Source of the DNA: Desulfobacula sp.
GTDB taxonomy: Bacteria > Desulfobacterota > Desulfobacteria > Desulfobacterales > Desulfobacteraceae
NCBI GenBank assembly: GCA_027858355.1
Contig: JAQICW010000342.1
Coordinates: 1-15,656 of the forward strand
Direction: 5' to 3'
Length of the DNA: 15,656 nucleotides
Shown: positions 1 to 6,326 of the stretch, piece by piece
Position numbering within the stretch: position 1 is the first letter of the stretch
Layout of the letters: the number at the start of each line of letters is the position of its first letter
Notes under the pieces: generated by a model
Told to the model about the DNA's origin: nothing
Databases searched by the model: none
What the model saw: only the letters and a program-made list of their open reading frames with translations
Program-made: the position numbers and the translations under genes

Positions 1-1044
1 TCTTAAAAGTGGATTCAGTTCCTCAATTTTGAAATGAATAAATTGTTTGATAAGGTTTTCGTCTTTCAAATTTAAACTAAAAATATCATCAACAACAATT
101 ATCTGATGTTTATATTCTGCAAGATTTTGAATATGTTTTCCCCTGTTATTCGCCAAATAAAAATCATCAACAATTGGGACTATTCTATTCCTATTAATTT
201 CCTCTATGGCAGTATTTTCATATTGTTCATTAAAGGCCTTTTCTATTCTATTTTGAATGTTACCTTTGTATTGATAAGTCCTATCAAAGATGTATATTGG
301 AACAAAATTTTTTTCTCGCAATCTTACGAAAATCTTTTTACATAAGGTCGTTTTCCCGGACTGGCTTTCCCCTGCTATAAGGACTTTTGAAAAATGATAA
401 AATTTTTCAATTAGTTTATCAGAGTTGATTTTTTTCTCATATTCTCTTAAGTAATCAAATTTAGATAATTCGGGATATACGAAAATATCTTTTAAGAGAA
501 CGATATCTTTTTGAGAATGAGCCCTTGATAGAAGATCTGTATTATTTAAAAATTCATAGAATGTCTCAGTTATACTCAACTGTTTTATTTTAATTTCGCT
601 GTTTATTAATTCTTTTAGGGATTTGTAAACATCATTCCACGCTGCATCAATCTCGCCAAAGCTTGTAACAGGTTTGCCATCAGTTGGGATAGCTAAAAGT
701 CTCCTTAGATCAGTTTCATCCGACCATCCACAGGGTGCTAAAATAACAGGAACAACGGCAGTACCTTTCTGTTGCATTAATTTTAAGGCATTATCTTTTT
801 CTTCCATACATGCATCCGATGAAAGGAAATTAGCAGAAATAAACAAGCAAATAATATCTGCGTCCTCAATGTTGTTGTCTATTGCATCTTGATAATCATT
901 ACCAGCAATTATTTTACGATCATACCTATTTTCTATTATTCCTTTCCTTTTCTAAGGAGTTATATGCTTTACAACCAGTTCGATATGTTTTTCATCTAAA
1001 TGCGAATAACTAATGAAGAGCTTCAATTTGTTATCTCCATCCAT
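1..1044 (-). pseudogene. TIR domain / P-loop NTPase (STAND-like) gene, amber-interrupted and cut by the window edge
   Basis: The minus-strand reading frame starts with ATG at 1044-1042 behind an AGAGGAG ribosome site and runs open to base 1 except for one TAG at 954-952 (codon 31). Residues 9-14 read LFISYS, the usual TIR beta-strand A. After the stop come DRKIIAG, ADIICLFIS and SSDACMEE (Glu 81/82, where the TIR NADase catalytic Glu lies), then VVPVIL. A P-loop GESQSGKTT begins at residue 225, and IVPIVDDFY and IIVVDDIF further on could be Walker-B-like strands. TIR-NTPase proteins of this layout are typically phage sensors whose TIR part degrades NAD+. Here the amber codon replaces a residue in the TIR loop (ITP-stop-KRKGII), where relatives usually have an ordinary residue such as Leu. 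Everything downstream is intact, so the lesion looks recent, or is a sequencing error or readthrough. The 3' end, with any sensor repeats, lies outside the window. Confidence 0.8.
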
Positions 1045-1329
1045 TTGTTATCTCCTCTGTTTGTTTTGAAACTGCATAATCCTACAATTCGTTTCCCATC
1101 CATTATTATCGGAATATAAAAATCTGCTTTGTCAATTAAAACTATTCAATATGGAACGATATTTCATCTTGCTTTCTCTACCAAGATACACTGCAACTGT
1201 AAATGATTATTACTTGTTTGTTATGAACGCATAATTATTCATCTTGTTTCCTGCAAGCTACCTGTTCGCTTACATGAAAACTTGTCATAGAAATATTTAA
1301 ATTTTTAATTATATCTCTCAATTGTTTAG

Positions 1330-1410
1330 AAACTTAAGATAACTTGCATTGACCTGGAGTCTTTTTTACCAGAATTTTAATGATGTATTGAATTAATATA
1401 CTTCACTATT
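1330..1410 (+). repeat. Dispersed repeat, copy 1 (module boundary)
   Basis: About 81 bases are repeated in the same orientation at 5999-6079. The core, beginning ACTTGCATTGACCTGGAG at about 1342 and ending TGATGTATTG at 1390, has one mismatch in 49 positions; flanks on both sides are weaker (14 of 17 on the left, 14 of 20 on the right). The left end AAACTTAA-ATAACTTGCATTGA also recurs at 8093-8115. The core includes a short dyad, CTGG and CCAG around a T run. Its role is unknown. Confidence 0.85.
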
Positions 1411-1595
1411 CCGGATTTTGAATAATCAGCACTGGGATAATAATCCTTAACTGCCGATTTTGACCTTTTGGTGCTTGGATTGGTCAGAACTATGAATACA
1501 AGTCATCGCTTTTGAATTCTACAGATAATTACTAAAAAACTATGGAAATCATATCTGGAAAATCCTGAAATTTTGGATAGAATCTATTACAGCTT

Positions 1596-1627
1596 GAATC
1601 TTAACTTTTAGTACAAAGTTAAGATTC
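1596..1627. repeat. Perfect 13-bp inverted repeat (hairpin) downstream of the ubiquitin-like operon
   Basis: GAATCTTAACTTT (1596-1608) and its exact complement AAAGTTAAGATTC (1615-1627) enclose the 6-base loop TAGTAC. No T run follows on either strand, so it is not a standard intrinsic terminator. It could be an RNA 3'-end stabiliser or a protein-binding dyad. Confidence 0.7.
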
Positions 1628-1634
1628 CGGGCCA

Positions 1635-1664
1635 AAAGCTGAGTTTTCTCGAAGACTTAGCTTT
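1635..1664 (-). terminator. Probable terminator hairpin of the ubiquitin-like operon
   Basis: Read on the minus strand, AAAGCTAAGT pairs with ACTCAGCTTT with one mismatch across a 10-base loop, and a short T run TTTT ends the right arm. It overlaps the stop codon of the last gene in the operon. The T run is short, so termination may be weak or helped by the perfect hairpin that follows at 1596-1627. Confidence 0.45.
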
Positions 1665-2133
1665 ATTTAAAACCCAACAACCGAGCGAGAACAGCCAAAA
1701 ATCTATCAACCTTAGATACTGCTTTTGTATCCTGAGATCGACTCGCGGAGGAATTCGGCTTTACAACTGTAGTGCCATTTTTCGAGTATTGCCGCTCTTT
1801 ACGAGCCCTATCTATACAGCGGCCGGCAGCAATAGCTTCCTGAGACATGTTCGCTGCCCATACAACCCTGTTGTGCTGAATAAAATAATGAGCACGGCAT
1901 GGGTAACTCCAATTCCCAATAGAAGGGGATAAAGACACGCTTTCCCCGTCGTATGTCAACTTCCAGTCAGTTGGTGTAAACGGGGTAACGACCTCCTTGC
2001 CGCAACCACAGGCACAGTTGTGAGAAGCGGTCGCATATTCCATGGAGATATAAAGAGTAGCATCCTGGAGTTTGTCAGGGATATACTCGGTGAATTGCAC
2101 CTTCAACTGATTAATTCGCATAATATTTTTCAT
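1663..2133 (-). CDS. DUF6527 family protein of a ubiquitin-like conjugation (Bub-type) operon
   Basis: The product is a 156-residue protein with the family's hallmark cysteine cluster CACGCG (Cys 40, 42, 44), then SLSPSIGNWSYPC (Cys 79) with His 82 and VVW. These Cys/His residues are probable zinc ligands. The family is known from bacterial ubiquitin-like operons next to ThiF-type E1 and multiubiquitin genes, where it is thought to act as a Ubl-processing or deconjugating peptidase; that role comes from the context and my knowledge of the family, not from catalytic residues I can prove. Residues about 105-140 are basic and polar and probably disordered, and the last 15 residues (VDRFLAVLARLLGFK) form a likely amphipathic helix. 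The gene overlaps the upstream E1 gene by 23 bases, showing translational coupling. ATG at 2133 or the in-frame ATG four codons later could be the start; neither has a strong ribosome site. Confidence 0.85.
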   Translation of the reverse strand: MKNIMRINQLKVQFTEYIPDKLQDATLYISMEYATASHNCACGCGKEVVTPFTPTDWKLTYDGESVSLSPSIGNWSYPCRAHYFIQHNRVVWAANMSQEAIAAGRCIDRARKERQYSKNGTTVVKPNSSASRSQDTKAVSKVDRFLAVLARLLGFK

Positions 2134-3295
2134 CCGTTTCTAAAAGGGCACAGTTGGTGGAATACGTCAAATGGTGCTCATACTCAAAATCCTGATAGAA
2201 CCCGCTTAATTGCTTCCATTTAATGACTGCCAGGCTTGCGTTAAGAGCGTTAAGTTCGACAATTTGAATATTACTTGCATATTCTTGCCCTCCAATATCT
2301 TGGCTCATTGAAATACGGCGGGCAATGTGATCCTTTTTATGTTTACTGCATGTTGTCACCCGACAGGTCGCGAACAACATCTGGTCCACAAGTTGAACAT
2401 CCATCCCAGCGTCGATGATAATGGTATCTGTTGTTGAAAGAATATCAATGACCGTCTTTTTACAACGGCCATCATCAACACAAAGAAACACAAAATCGAA
2501 TCCCTCCAGCTCCGAAACATTCTCTTGCAGGATCATCTGGGGGTGAGCGATAATTCCTTCACGCATACGAGTGTATATTTGATCAAAATAGTTCACCTTT
2601 CTTTTGCCTTGGTGCAAATCATCTATTGATGCAGCACCAGGAGCACGAAATGCATTGTGAGACTGGAAGTCATCAGCATCAAAAAGATGTATTTCTTTAA
2701 CGGGAGTTTTGGCCACAAAATCGAGGACATATGATCCTGTTCCACCAAGTCCAATGATGGCAATACGTTGGGAAACCAGTTTTTCAGAGACGGCTCGGAT
2801 TCCAGCGCGGCTGGAAGCTGTATCAACGTATTTAAAAACAGACTCATCCGGCGTTGCCGCAATCGGTTTAAATGTCCGTGGATCGGCATTATTGTCCAAA
2901 GCTTTGGCAGGGTGCGAAATGATTTTGATGTATTGCGTTATTTTGGCGTGGTAATCTTCATAACCCTCACTCGGTTTGTTTGAAAATGAATGGTCTGCAT
3001 AAATGCCATCAGCCAAGACCACCCTTCCGCTATTATGTCGGATTTGCTGGACCGGACTTCCGTCTTGTGAGCAGGGAAATTCACCTTGGAAATGGATGAC
3101 ATGGGTTTGGGGTCTTACTGTCATATCCCCAGATAAAGAAAGCTCCGAGATGAGTGTGCCCAACTTCAGCTCTCGGTTCCCGTTCACATAGGGTACCGAG
3201 TGAATCAAGATGTGCCCCTTGGAAAGCTCAATCTCGAACCCTTCGTTTCGTATACGCCTCAGGTCTTCGTTAAGATTTATCAGTCTTTGTGACAT
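2111..3295 (-). CDS. DUF6791-ThiF protein: E1-like Ubl-activating enzyme with probable fused E2-like domain
   Basis: This 394-residue protein has two parts. Residues 1-160 match the DUF6791 pattern (GHILIHSVPYVN, THVIHFQGEFPC with Cys 75, DG at 78-79, then DHSFSNKP) and probably form an E2/UBC-like domain; that is inference. Residues 170-385 are a ThiF/E1 adenylation domain: the nucleotide-binding glycine loop GLGGTGSYV (182-190), acidic strand end LFDADDF (204-210), NAFR (214-217, position of the E1 Arg finger) and FLCVDD (270-275). Cys 311 and Cys 316 in CRVTTC are candidate thioester residues. The expected reaction is ATP-dependent adenylation of the Ubl C-terminus and transfer to a target. 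It overlaps the multiubiquitin gene by 26 bases and the DUF6527 gene by 23 bases, so the three are one tightly coupled operon. No separate E2 or E3 gene is present. Confidence 0.9.
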   Translation of the reverse strand: MSQRLINLNEDLRRIRNEGFEIELSKGHILIHSVPYVNGNRELKLGTLISELSLSGDMTVRPQTHVIHFQGEFPCSQDGSPVQQIRHNSGRVVLADGIYADHSFSNKPSEGYEDYHAKITQYIKIISHPAKALDNNADPRTFKPIAATPDESVFKYVDTASSRAGIRAVSEKLVSQRIAIIGLGGTGSYVLDFVAKTPVKEIHLFDADDFQSHNAFRAPGAASIDDLHQGKRKVNYFDQIYTRMREGIIAHPQMILQENVSELEGFDFVFLCVDDGRCKKTVIDILSTTDTIIIDAGMDVQLVDQMLFATCRVTTCSKHKKDHIARRISMSQDIGGQEYASNIQIVELNALNASLAVIKWKQLSGFYQDFEYEHHLTYSTNCALLETDEKYYAN

Positions 3296-3941
3296 TGATG
3301 ATCATCCTATTTTTAAGAGTGATAGATTGGCCTTCGACAAGGCTGCCTTGCGGATTCTCGTCCGGTCCATTTTTGTAAACCACGGTGAAGATGGTTTCAG
3401 GGTTCGGCTGAGCGTCAGGAAAAGCAAGCCTGACGATTTCAAAGAAAGATAGGATGTGTTTATTGATGACCCGAGGCCTTCCATTCACGATGATCGTTAT
3501 TTCAACCGGGGCGGTATAAAAACGTTCAACCCCGGGTTCATCAAGCCGGACAGACTCGTTGTCACGAATCATCTGGTCTTCTCCATGCCCTCGAACATCA
3601 AGCCACACGTCAAATTCTCCCGGGTTGACGCCAGCAAACTGTTTGAGCATGTGTCCCGTTATTTCAGGTACACCCCACTCAAATCGCCTGCCGTCAACAG
3701 CCAGGCGATAGGACTCTCCACTCCTGAATGTTTTGAAACTTTCCAGTCCCGGTTGAGTCAAATTCACGCTTTCTTCAAGCCGGATTTCTTCGAACTGTCC
3801 ATTTTTTAACTGTTGAAAAATCAGATGTTCATCCAGCGGATGCTTGCCAGCTTTGGTCAGCAGTTGGGCTCCGGTTACTTTCGGATCGTCAAAACTGTGT
3901 TTTTCCCCATCAATTTTGACTTTGTAGATTTTAACTTTCAT
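3270..3941 (-). CDS. Multiubiquitin domain protein: three tandem beta-grasp Ubl domains
   Basis: The 223-residue product is built of three repeats of about 72 residues: roughly 1-71, 72-145 and 146-223. Each opens with a beta-hairpin around a glycine (KVKIDGEKHSF; RLAVDGRRFEW; IIVNGRPRVI), continues with a helix (TGAQLLTKAG; TGHMLKQFAG; SFFEIVRLAF) and ends in a strand after an acidic turn (LEESVNL; DNESVRL; EGQSITL). This is the multiubiquitin (PF14452-like) pattern. It is the modifier used by the neighbouring E1-type enzyme. The C-terminus is NVTKTDKS, without the Gly-Gly of eukaryotic ubiquitin, so it is either used as is through its terminal Ser or processed differently. It is first in the leftward operon, with a GAGGA ribosome site about 10 bases before the ATG. 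Confidence 0.9.
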   Translation of the reverse strand: MKVKIYKVKIDGEKHSFDDPKVTGAQLLTKAGKHPLDEHLIFQQLKNGQFEEIRLEESVNLTQPGLESFKTFRSGESYRLAVDGRRFEWGVPEITGHMLKQFAGVNPGEFDVWLDVRGHGEDQMIRDNESVRLDEPGVERFYTAPVEITIIVNGRPRVINKHILSFFEIVRLAFPDAQPNPETIFTVVYKNGPDENPQGSLVEGQSITLKNRMIINVTKTDKS

Positions 3942-4100
3942 TTTTAATCATTCCTCTTCTGTTTTGCCCTGCAGGGTTGCAAGGATTGTTTTTGTGTTAT
4001 AAGTTTATGCTCCAAGAACTTAGAGCTCGGACATCGCATTAAAAAAATGTCTGTAGCAACTATTGACGGAGCATAAGATAATGTAGGAGGAACCCTCTCA
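3942..4100. promoter_or_regulatory. Divergent promoter region with symmetric GGAGCATAA elements
   Basis: These 159 bases separate the leftward ubiquitin-like operon from the rightward sigma/IrrE operon and must hold both promoters. A perfect 9-bp inverted repeat lies inside: TTATGCTCC at 4005-4013 and GGAGCATAA at 4068-4076, so each operon is faced by the same outward sequence GGAGCATAA. The right copy is 24 bases before the sigma ATG and the left copy is 63 bases from the multiubiquitin ATG. A palindrome CCCTGCAGGG sits at 3968-3977. The sigma gene has an AGGAGGA ribosome site at 4085-4091. No convincing sigma-70 boxes are seen. Confidence 0.6.
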
Positions 4101-4688
4101 ATGCTTGATGATCTCAAAAAGCATTTATCATCCTCAGAGCTCTGTGAGACGATAAATGAATTTTCTAAGGCAGATTGGCTAAGAGTGAAAAAGATAGCGG
4201 GAATAATGGCTTATAAATGTGGGATGACACAAGAAGATATTCTGCAAGAGGCTTTTACGAGGGCATTAGAGGAAAAGAGGCGTTGTCCACGTGACGTAAA
4301 GGTAATCAATTTTTTAGCGGGGATAATGAGAAGCATTGCTTCAAGTGACGCAAAATCGTTTACACGTCACCCCCATGTCAGTCTGCAGACCCCAAAATTT
4401 GAAGATGGCCACGACTATCAGACTGATTTAGAAGAAACAACACCATCAATGACGGAGGCGGGAATGATAGCAAGGATGGATTTGAACCGAATCAAAGAAA
4501 AGATCCCTCCATTATTTGAGTCGGATTCTGAACCAATACAGTTTCTCGTTGAGGGAGTTTTAGACGGGATGGAGGTCGGTGAGCTCCAAGAGTTCTCCGG
4601 TCTCTACGGGAAGGAATATAGTTCAGCACGAAGACTATTCCGAAGGCGTATAGAAAAAGTTTTTCAAGGAGGATGGAGTAATGCCTAA
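4101..4688 (+). CDS. Small sigma-70-like (ECF-type) RNA polymerase sigma factor
   Basis: This 195-residue protein has sigma region 2 features at about 38-85: MTQEDILQEAFTRALEE followed by VINFLAGIMRSIASSDAK, as in group-IV sigma factors where this helix pair binds the beta-prime coiled coil and the -10 DNA. Residues 125-190 fit region 4, with an HTH-like stretch ending RRLFRRRIEKVF. Regions 1 and 3 are missing, which is normal for ECF types. The similarity is clear in region 2 and weaker in region 4, so a sigma-derived DNA-binding regulator that does not bind core polymerase is possible. It heads a three-gene operon in which each gene overlaps the next, and it diverges from the ubiquitin-like operon, making that operon or its own promoter likely targets. 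Confidence 0.7.
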   Translation: MLDDLKKHLSSSELCETINEFSKADWLRVKKIAGIMAYKCGMTQEDILQEAFTRALEEKRRCPRDVKVINFLAGIMRSIASSDAKSFTRHPHVSLQTPKFEDGHDYQTDLEETTPSMTEAGMIARMDLNRIKEKIPPLFESDSEPIQFLVEGVLDGMEVGELQEFSGLYGKEYSSARRLFRRRIEKVFQGGWSNA

Positions 4689-5088
4689 GCAAAATAAAAA
4701 GACATACAATATTTTTGATATAATGGTAGATGACATCCTCGAAGCTACAGATGAAGAAATAATCAATGAAGCTATTGAGGACGGTATCGATATAGATAAA
4801 GAAGTCTTCAAAATAAAGAGGATATTCAACAAATGTCGATATGACGTCGCAAAGAAAATTGTTGAAGATAAAAAAAGAGGTGAGGGCAGAACATCAAACA
4901 CCGTTAGTATCGAAGATGCTCGCCAGAAAATTAATGATGTTATCAAGAATAATCCAGAGGCTCTTGAAAGCTTCACTAAGGCAGCGCGCTCTGGAGTGGA
5001 TATCTCAGACGATGATATTATAGGGTACTATGAAGACCTTTCCGAATTAGGTTTTTTTGATGGAGAGAAACCAGCAGGAGATGAATAA
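4681..5088 (+). CDS. Acidic protein of unknown function between sigma factor and ImmA/IrrE peptidase
   Basis: I do not recognise this 135-residue protein. Residues 10-40 are strongly acidic (VDDILEATDEEIINEAIEDG), the middle is basic (about 47-72, ending KKRGEGRTSN), a helical stretch follows (IEDARQKINDVIKNNPEALESFTKAAR) and the tail is acidic again (DISDDDIIGYYEDLSELGFF). There is no signal peptide or membrane segment. Its ATG overlaps the sigma gene's stop in ATGCCTAA and has an AAGGAGGA site, while its own stop overlaps the next start as TAATG. Tight coupling to a sigma factor and an IrrE-type protease makes an anti-sigma factor, or a protease substrate, a reasonable guess but no more. 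Confidence 0.75.
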   Translation: MPKQNKKTYNIFDIMVDDILEATDEEIINEAIEDGIDIDKEVFKIKRIFNKCRYDVAKKIVEDKKRGEGRTSNTVSIEDARQKINDVIKNNPEALESFTKAARSGVDISDDDIIGYYEDLSELGFFDGEKPAGDE

Positions 5089-5903
5089 TGCCTGAAACAT
5101 CTGCAGAGCAAATCATTTTACAAAGTGATATTGCAACCCCAGAGGAAATCAACCTTGAAGCCATTGCCCTAACACTTGGAGCGGAAGTAAAAAGACGCCC
5201 TCTAACCGGGTGCGAGGCGCGCATTCTTGGCAGAGGCAACGACGCTATAATTACTGTAAATCTCAACAGCATAAAAGAACGACAACGGTTTTCTATCGGG
5301 CATGAGCTTGGGCATTGGCAGTGTCACAGAGGTGAAAGTTTTGAATGTTCAAAGAACGATATTGGAAATCTTAAAAAGTCATCCAATCAAAAGGAACGCG
5401 AAGCCGATGCCTTTTCTGCCGATCTTCTTATGCCCTGGTTTTTGTTCAAACCTATCGCCAGGAATTTTGCCAGGGCAGATTTCAACGCTGTTTTTAAGAT
5501 AGGCGAGCGCTTTAGAACAAGCCTGGGCGCCACTGCAACACGATTGATTGAGAGCAGTATTTTTCCAGCCATCTTGATTTGTCATGATAAAAATGGACGG
5601 CAATGGTTCCGGCGATCAAGTGATATTCCACAACGTTGGTTCCCTCAAAAGAACTTAATTCCCGAGAGTTCCGCGTTTGATATTGTTTATGGAAAGGCTA
5701 AAAGCGATACTGAGCAAATAGAAGTTTGTGCCTCCGCTTGGTTTGATCGCAGAGAAGCTGAACGATACGAGATCCTTGAACACTCAATATCGTACGGTGC
5801 GGAAAGATCACTGACCCTGCTTGAGTTTTTTGAAGTTGATATGCTTGAAGAACACGAAATGACAGAGCCGCCAAGAGGTTTGGATGCCTTAAGGTGGAAG
5901 TGA
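5088..5903 (+). CDS. ImmA/IrrE family zinc metallopeptidase
   Basis: This 271-residue protein carries the gluzincin-type motif RFSIGHELGHWQ, with HELGH at 72-76 (zinc ligands His 72 and His 76, catalytic Glu 73), followed by EREADAFSADLLMP, where Glu 105 is the expected third ligand. This is the ImmA/IrrE signature; known members cleave repressors such as ImmR or DdrO after stress or infection. Residues about 150-271 are a family-typical but uncharacterised C-terminal region. The gene starts one base into the stop of the acidic protein gene (TAATG) with an AGGAG site, so it is the last gene of the sigma operon. Its substrate may be one of the two proteins encoded before it or an unlinked factor. 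Confidence 0.9.
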   Translation: MPETSAEQIILQSDIATPEEINLEAIALTLGAEVKRRPLTGCEARILGRGNDAIITVNLNSIKERQRFSIGHELGHWQCHRGESFECSKNDIGNLKKSSNQKEREADAFSADLLMPWFLFKPIARNFARADFNAVFKIGERFRTSLGATATRLIESSIFPAILICHDKNGRQWFRRSSDIPQRWFPQKNLIPESSAFDIVYGKAKSDTEQIEVCASAWFDRREAERYEILEHSISYGAERSLTLLEFFEVDMLEEHEMTEPPRGLDALRWK

Positions 5904-5998
5904 TAACTGTTTCAGTTACAGATAATTTAAGCCAATGCCACCTTCGGAAATGAAAGATAATTCCGGGGTTTAAACTGTATGATTTTTTACAAAACCCA

Positions 5999-6079
5999 AA
6001 ATTCAAGATTACTTGCATTGACCTGGAGTCTTTTTTACCAGAACTTTAATGATGTATTGTGTTGATATCCTTTATTATT
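5999..6079 (+). repeat. Dispersed repeat, copy 2 (module boundary)
   Basis: This is the direct repeat of 1330-1410, exactly 4669 bases away and in the same orientation. The core from about 6011 to 6059 is identical except for one T-to-C change, in AGAACTTTAATG. The two copies bracket the whole ubiquitin-like plus sigma/IrrE block. Confidence 0.85.
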
Positions 6080-6094
6080 TGTCAGGCGGGCCGT

Positions 6095-6143
6095 GAAAAG
6101 ATAAGAAAACACCCGGCATGAAAACGTAAGAAAATTTTGGCAT
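6095..6143 (+). repeat. Tandem 24-25-base repeat upstream of avcD
   Basis: Two adjacent units, 6095-6119 and 6120-6143, share GAAAA-(G/C)-(A/G)TAAGAAAA and end in GGCAT. They differ mainly in a few bases before GGCAT (CACCC versus TTTT). They could be binding sites or part of a leader or small RNA; the function is unknown. Confidence 0.6.
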
Positions 6144-6326
6144 AAACTATAAATTCAATATTTCTTAACTATTCCTCTGATTTACTACCCCAAACAGTTT
6201 AATATTGTAATTGAAGGATGATGCCGTTATATTACTTCAAAACATATATCGAGCAATTAATTGAAAAGATAAAAAGGAACTTCCAATCTCCTAAAATAAA
6301 ATAACATGAAAAGGGATTGATAAGAT

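Larger units (their letters stand above)
1045..1662. other. AT-rich intergenic region between the TIR gene and the ubiquitin-like operon
   Basis: There is no convincing gene in these 618 bases on either strand. It should hold the promoter of the leftward TIR gene near 1050-1150, though I cannot pick out clear boxes. It contains the dispersed repeat at 1330-1410, a perfect hairpin at 1596-1627 and the end of the ubiquitin-like operon with its terminator-like hairpin near 1635-1664. The stretches 1060-1329 and 1411-1595 show nothing recognisable. Confidence 0.6.
5904..6326. other. Intergenic region upstream of avcD
   Basis: No gene is visible here. The stretch holds the second copy of the dispersed repeat (5999-6079), a tandem 24-25-base repeat (6095-6143) and then about 180 AT-rich bases that probably contain the avcD promoter. 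In Vibrio the avcD gene is controlled by a small inhibitory RNA, AvcI, encoded just upstream; the space is large enough for one, but I cannot show an RNA from the sequence alone. Confidence 0.5.

Noticed and set aside
106..892. Short plus-strand ORFs at 106-345 and 674-892
   Set aside because: They lie antisense to the TIR-NTPase frame, which has clear domain motifs throughout.
952..954. Pyrrolysine at the TAG in the TIR gene
   Set aside because: Amber recoding as pyrrolysine is known mainly in methylamine methyltransferases; a TIR loop position has no such precedent, and a nonsense mutation is simpler.
3456..3809. 117-codon plus-strand ORF
   Set aside because: Antisense to the multiubiquitin gene, with composition of a reversed coding frame and no recognisable motif.
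3968..3977. Palindrome CCCTGCAGGG as an operator
   Set aside because: A single 10-bp palindrome with no second copy or link to a known regulator; too little to claim as a site.
6095..6143. CRISPR array at the tandem repeat upstream of avcD
   Set aside because: Only two adjacent imperfect units with no spacers and no cas genes; not an array.
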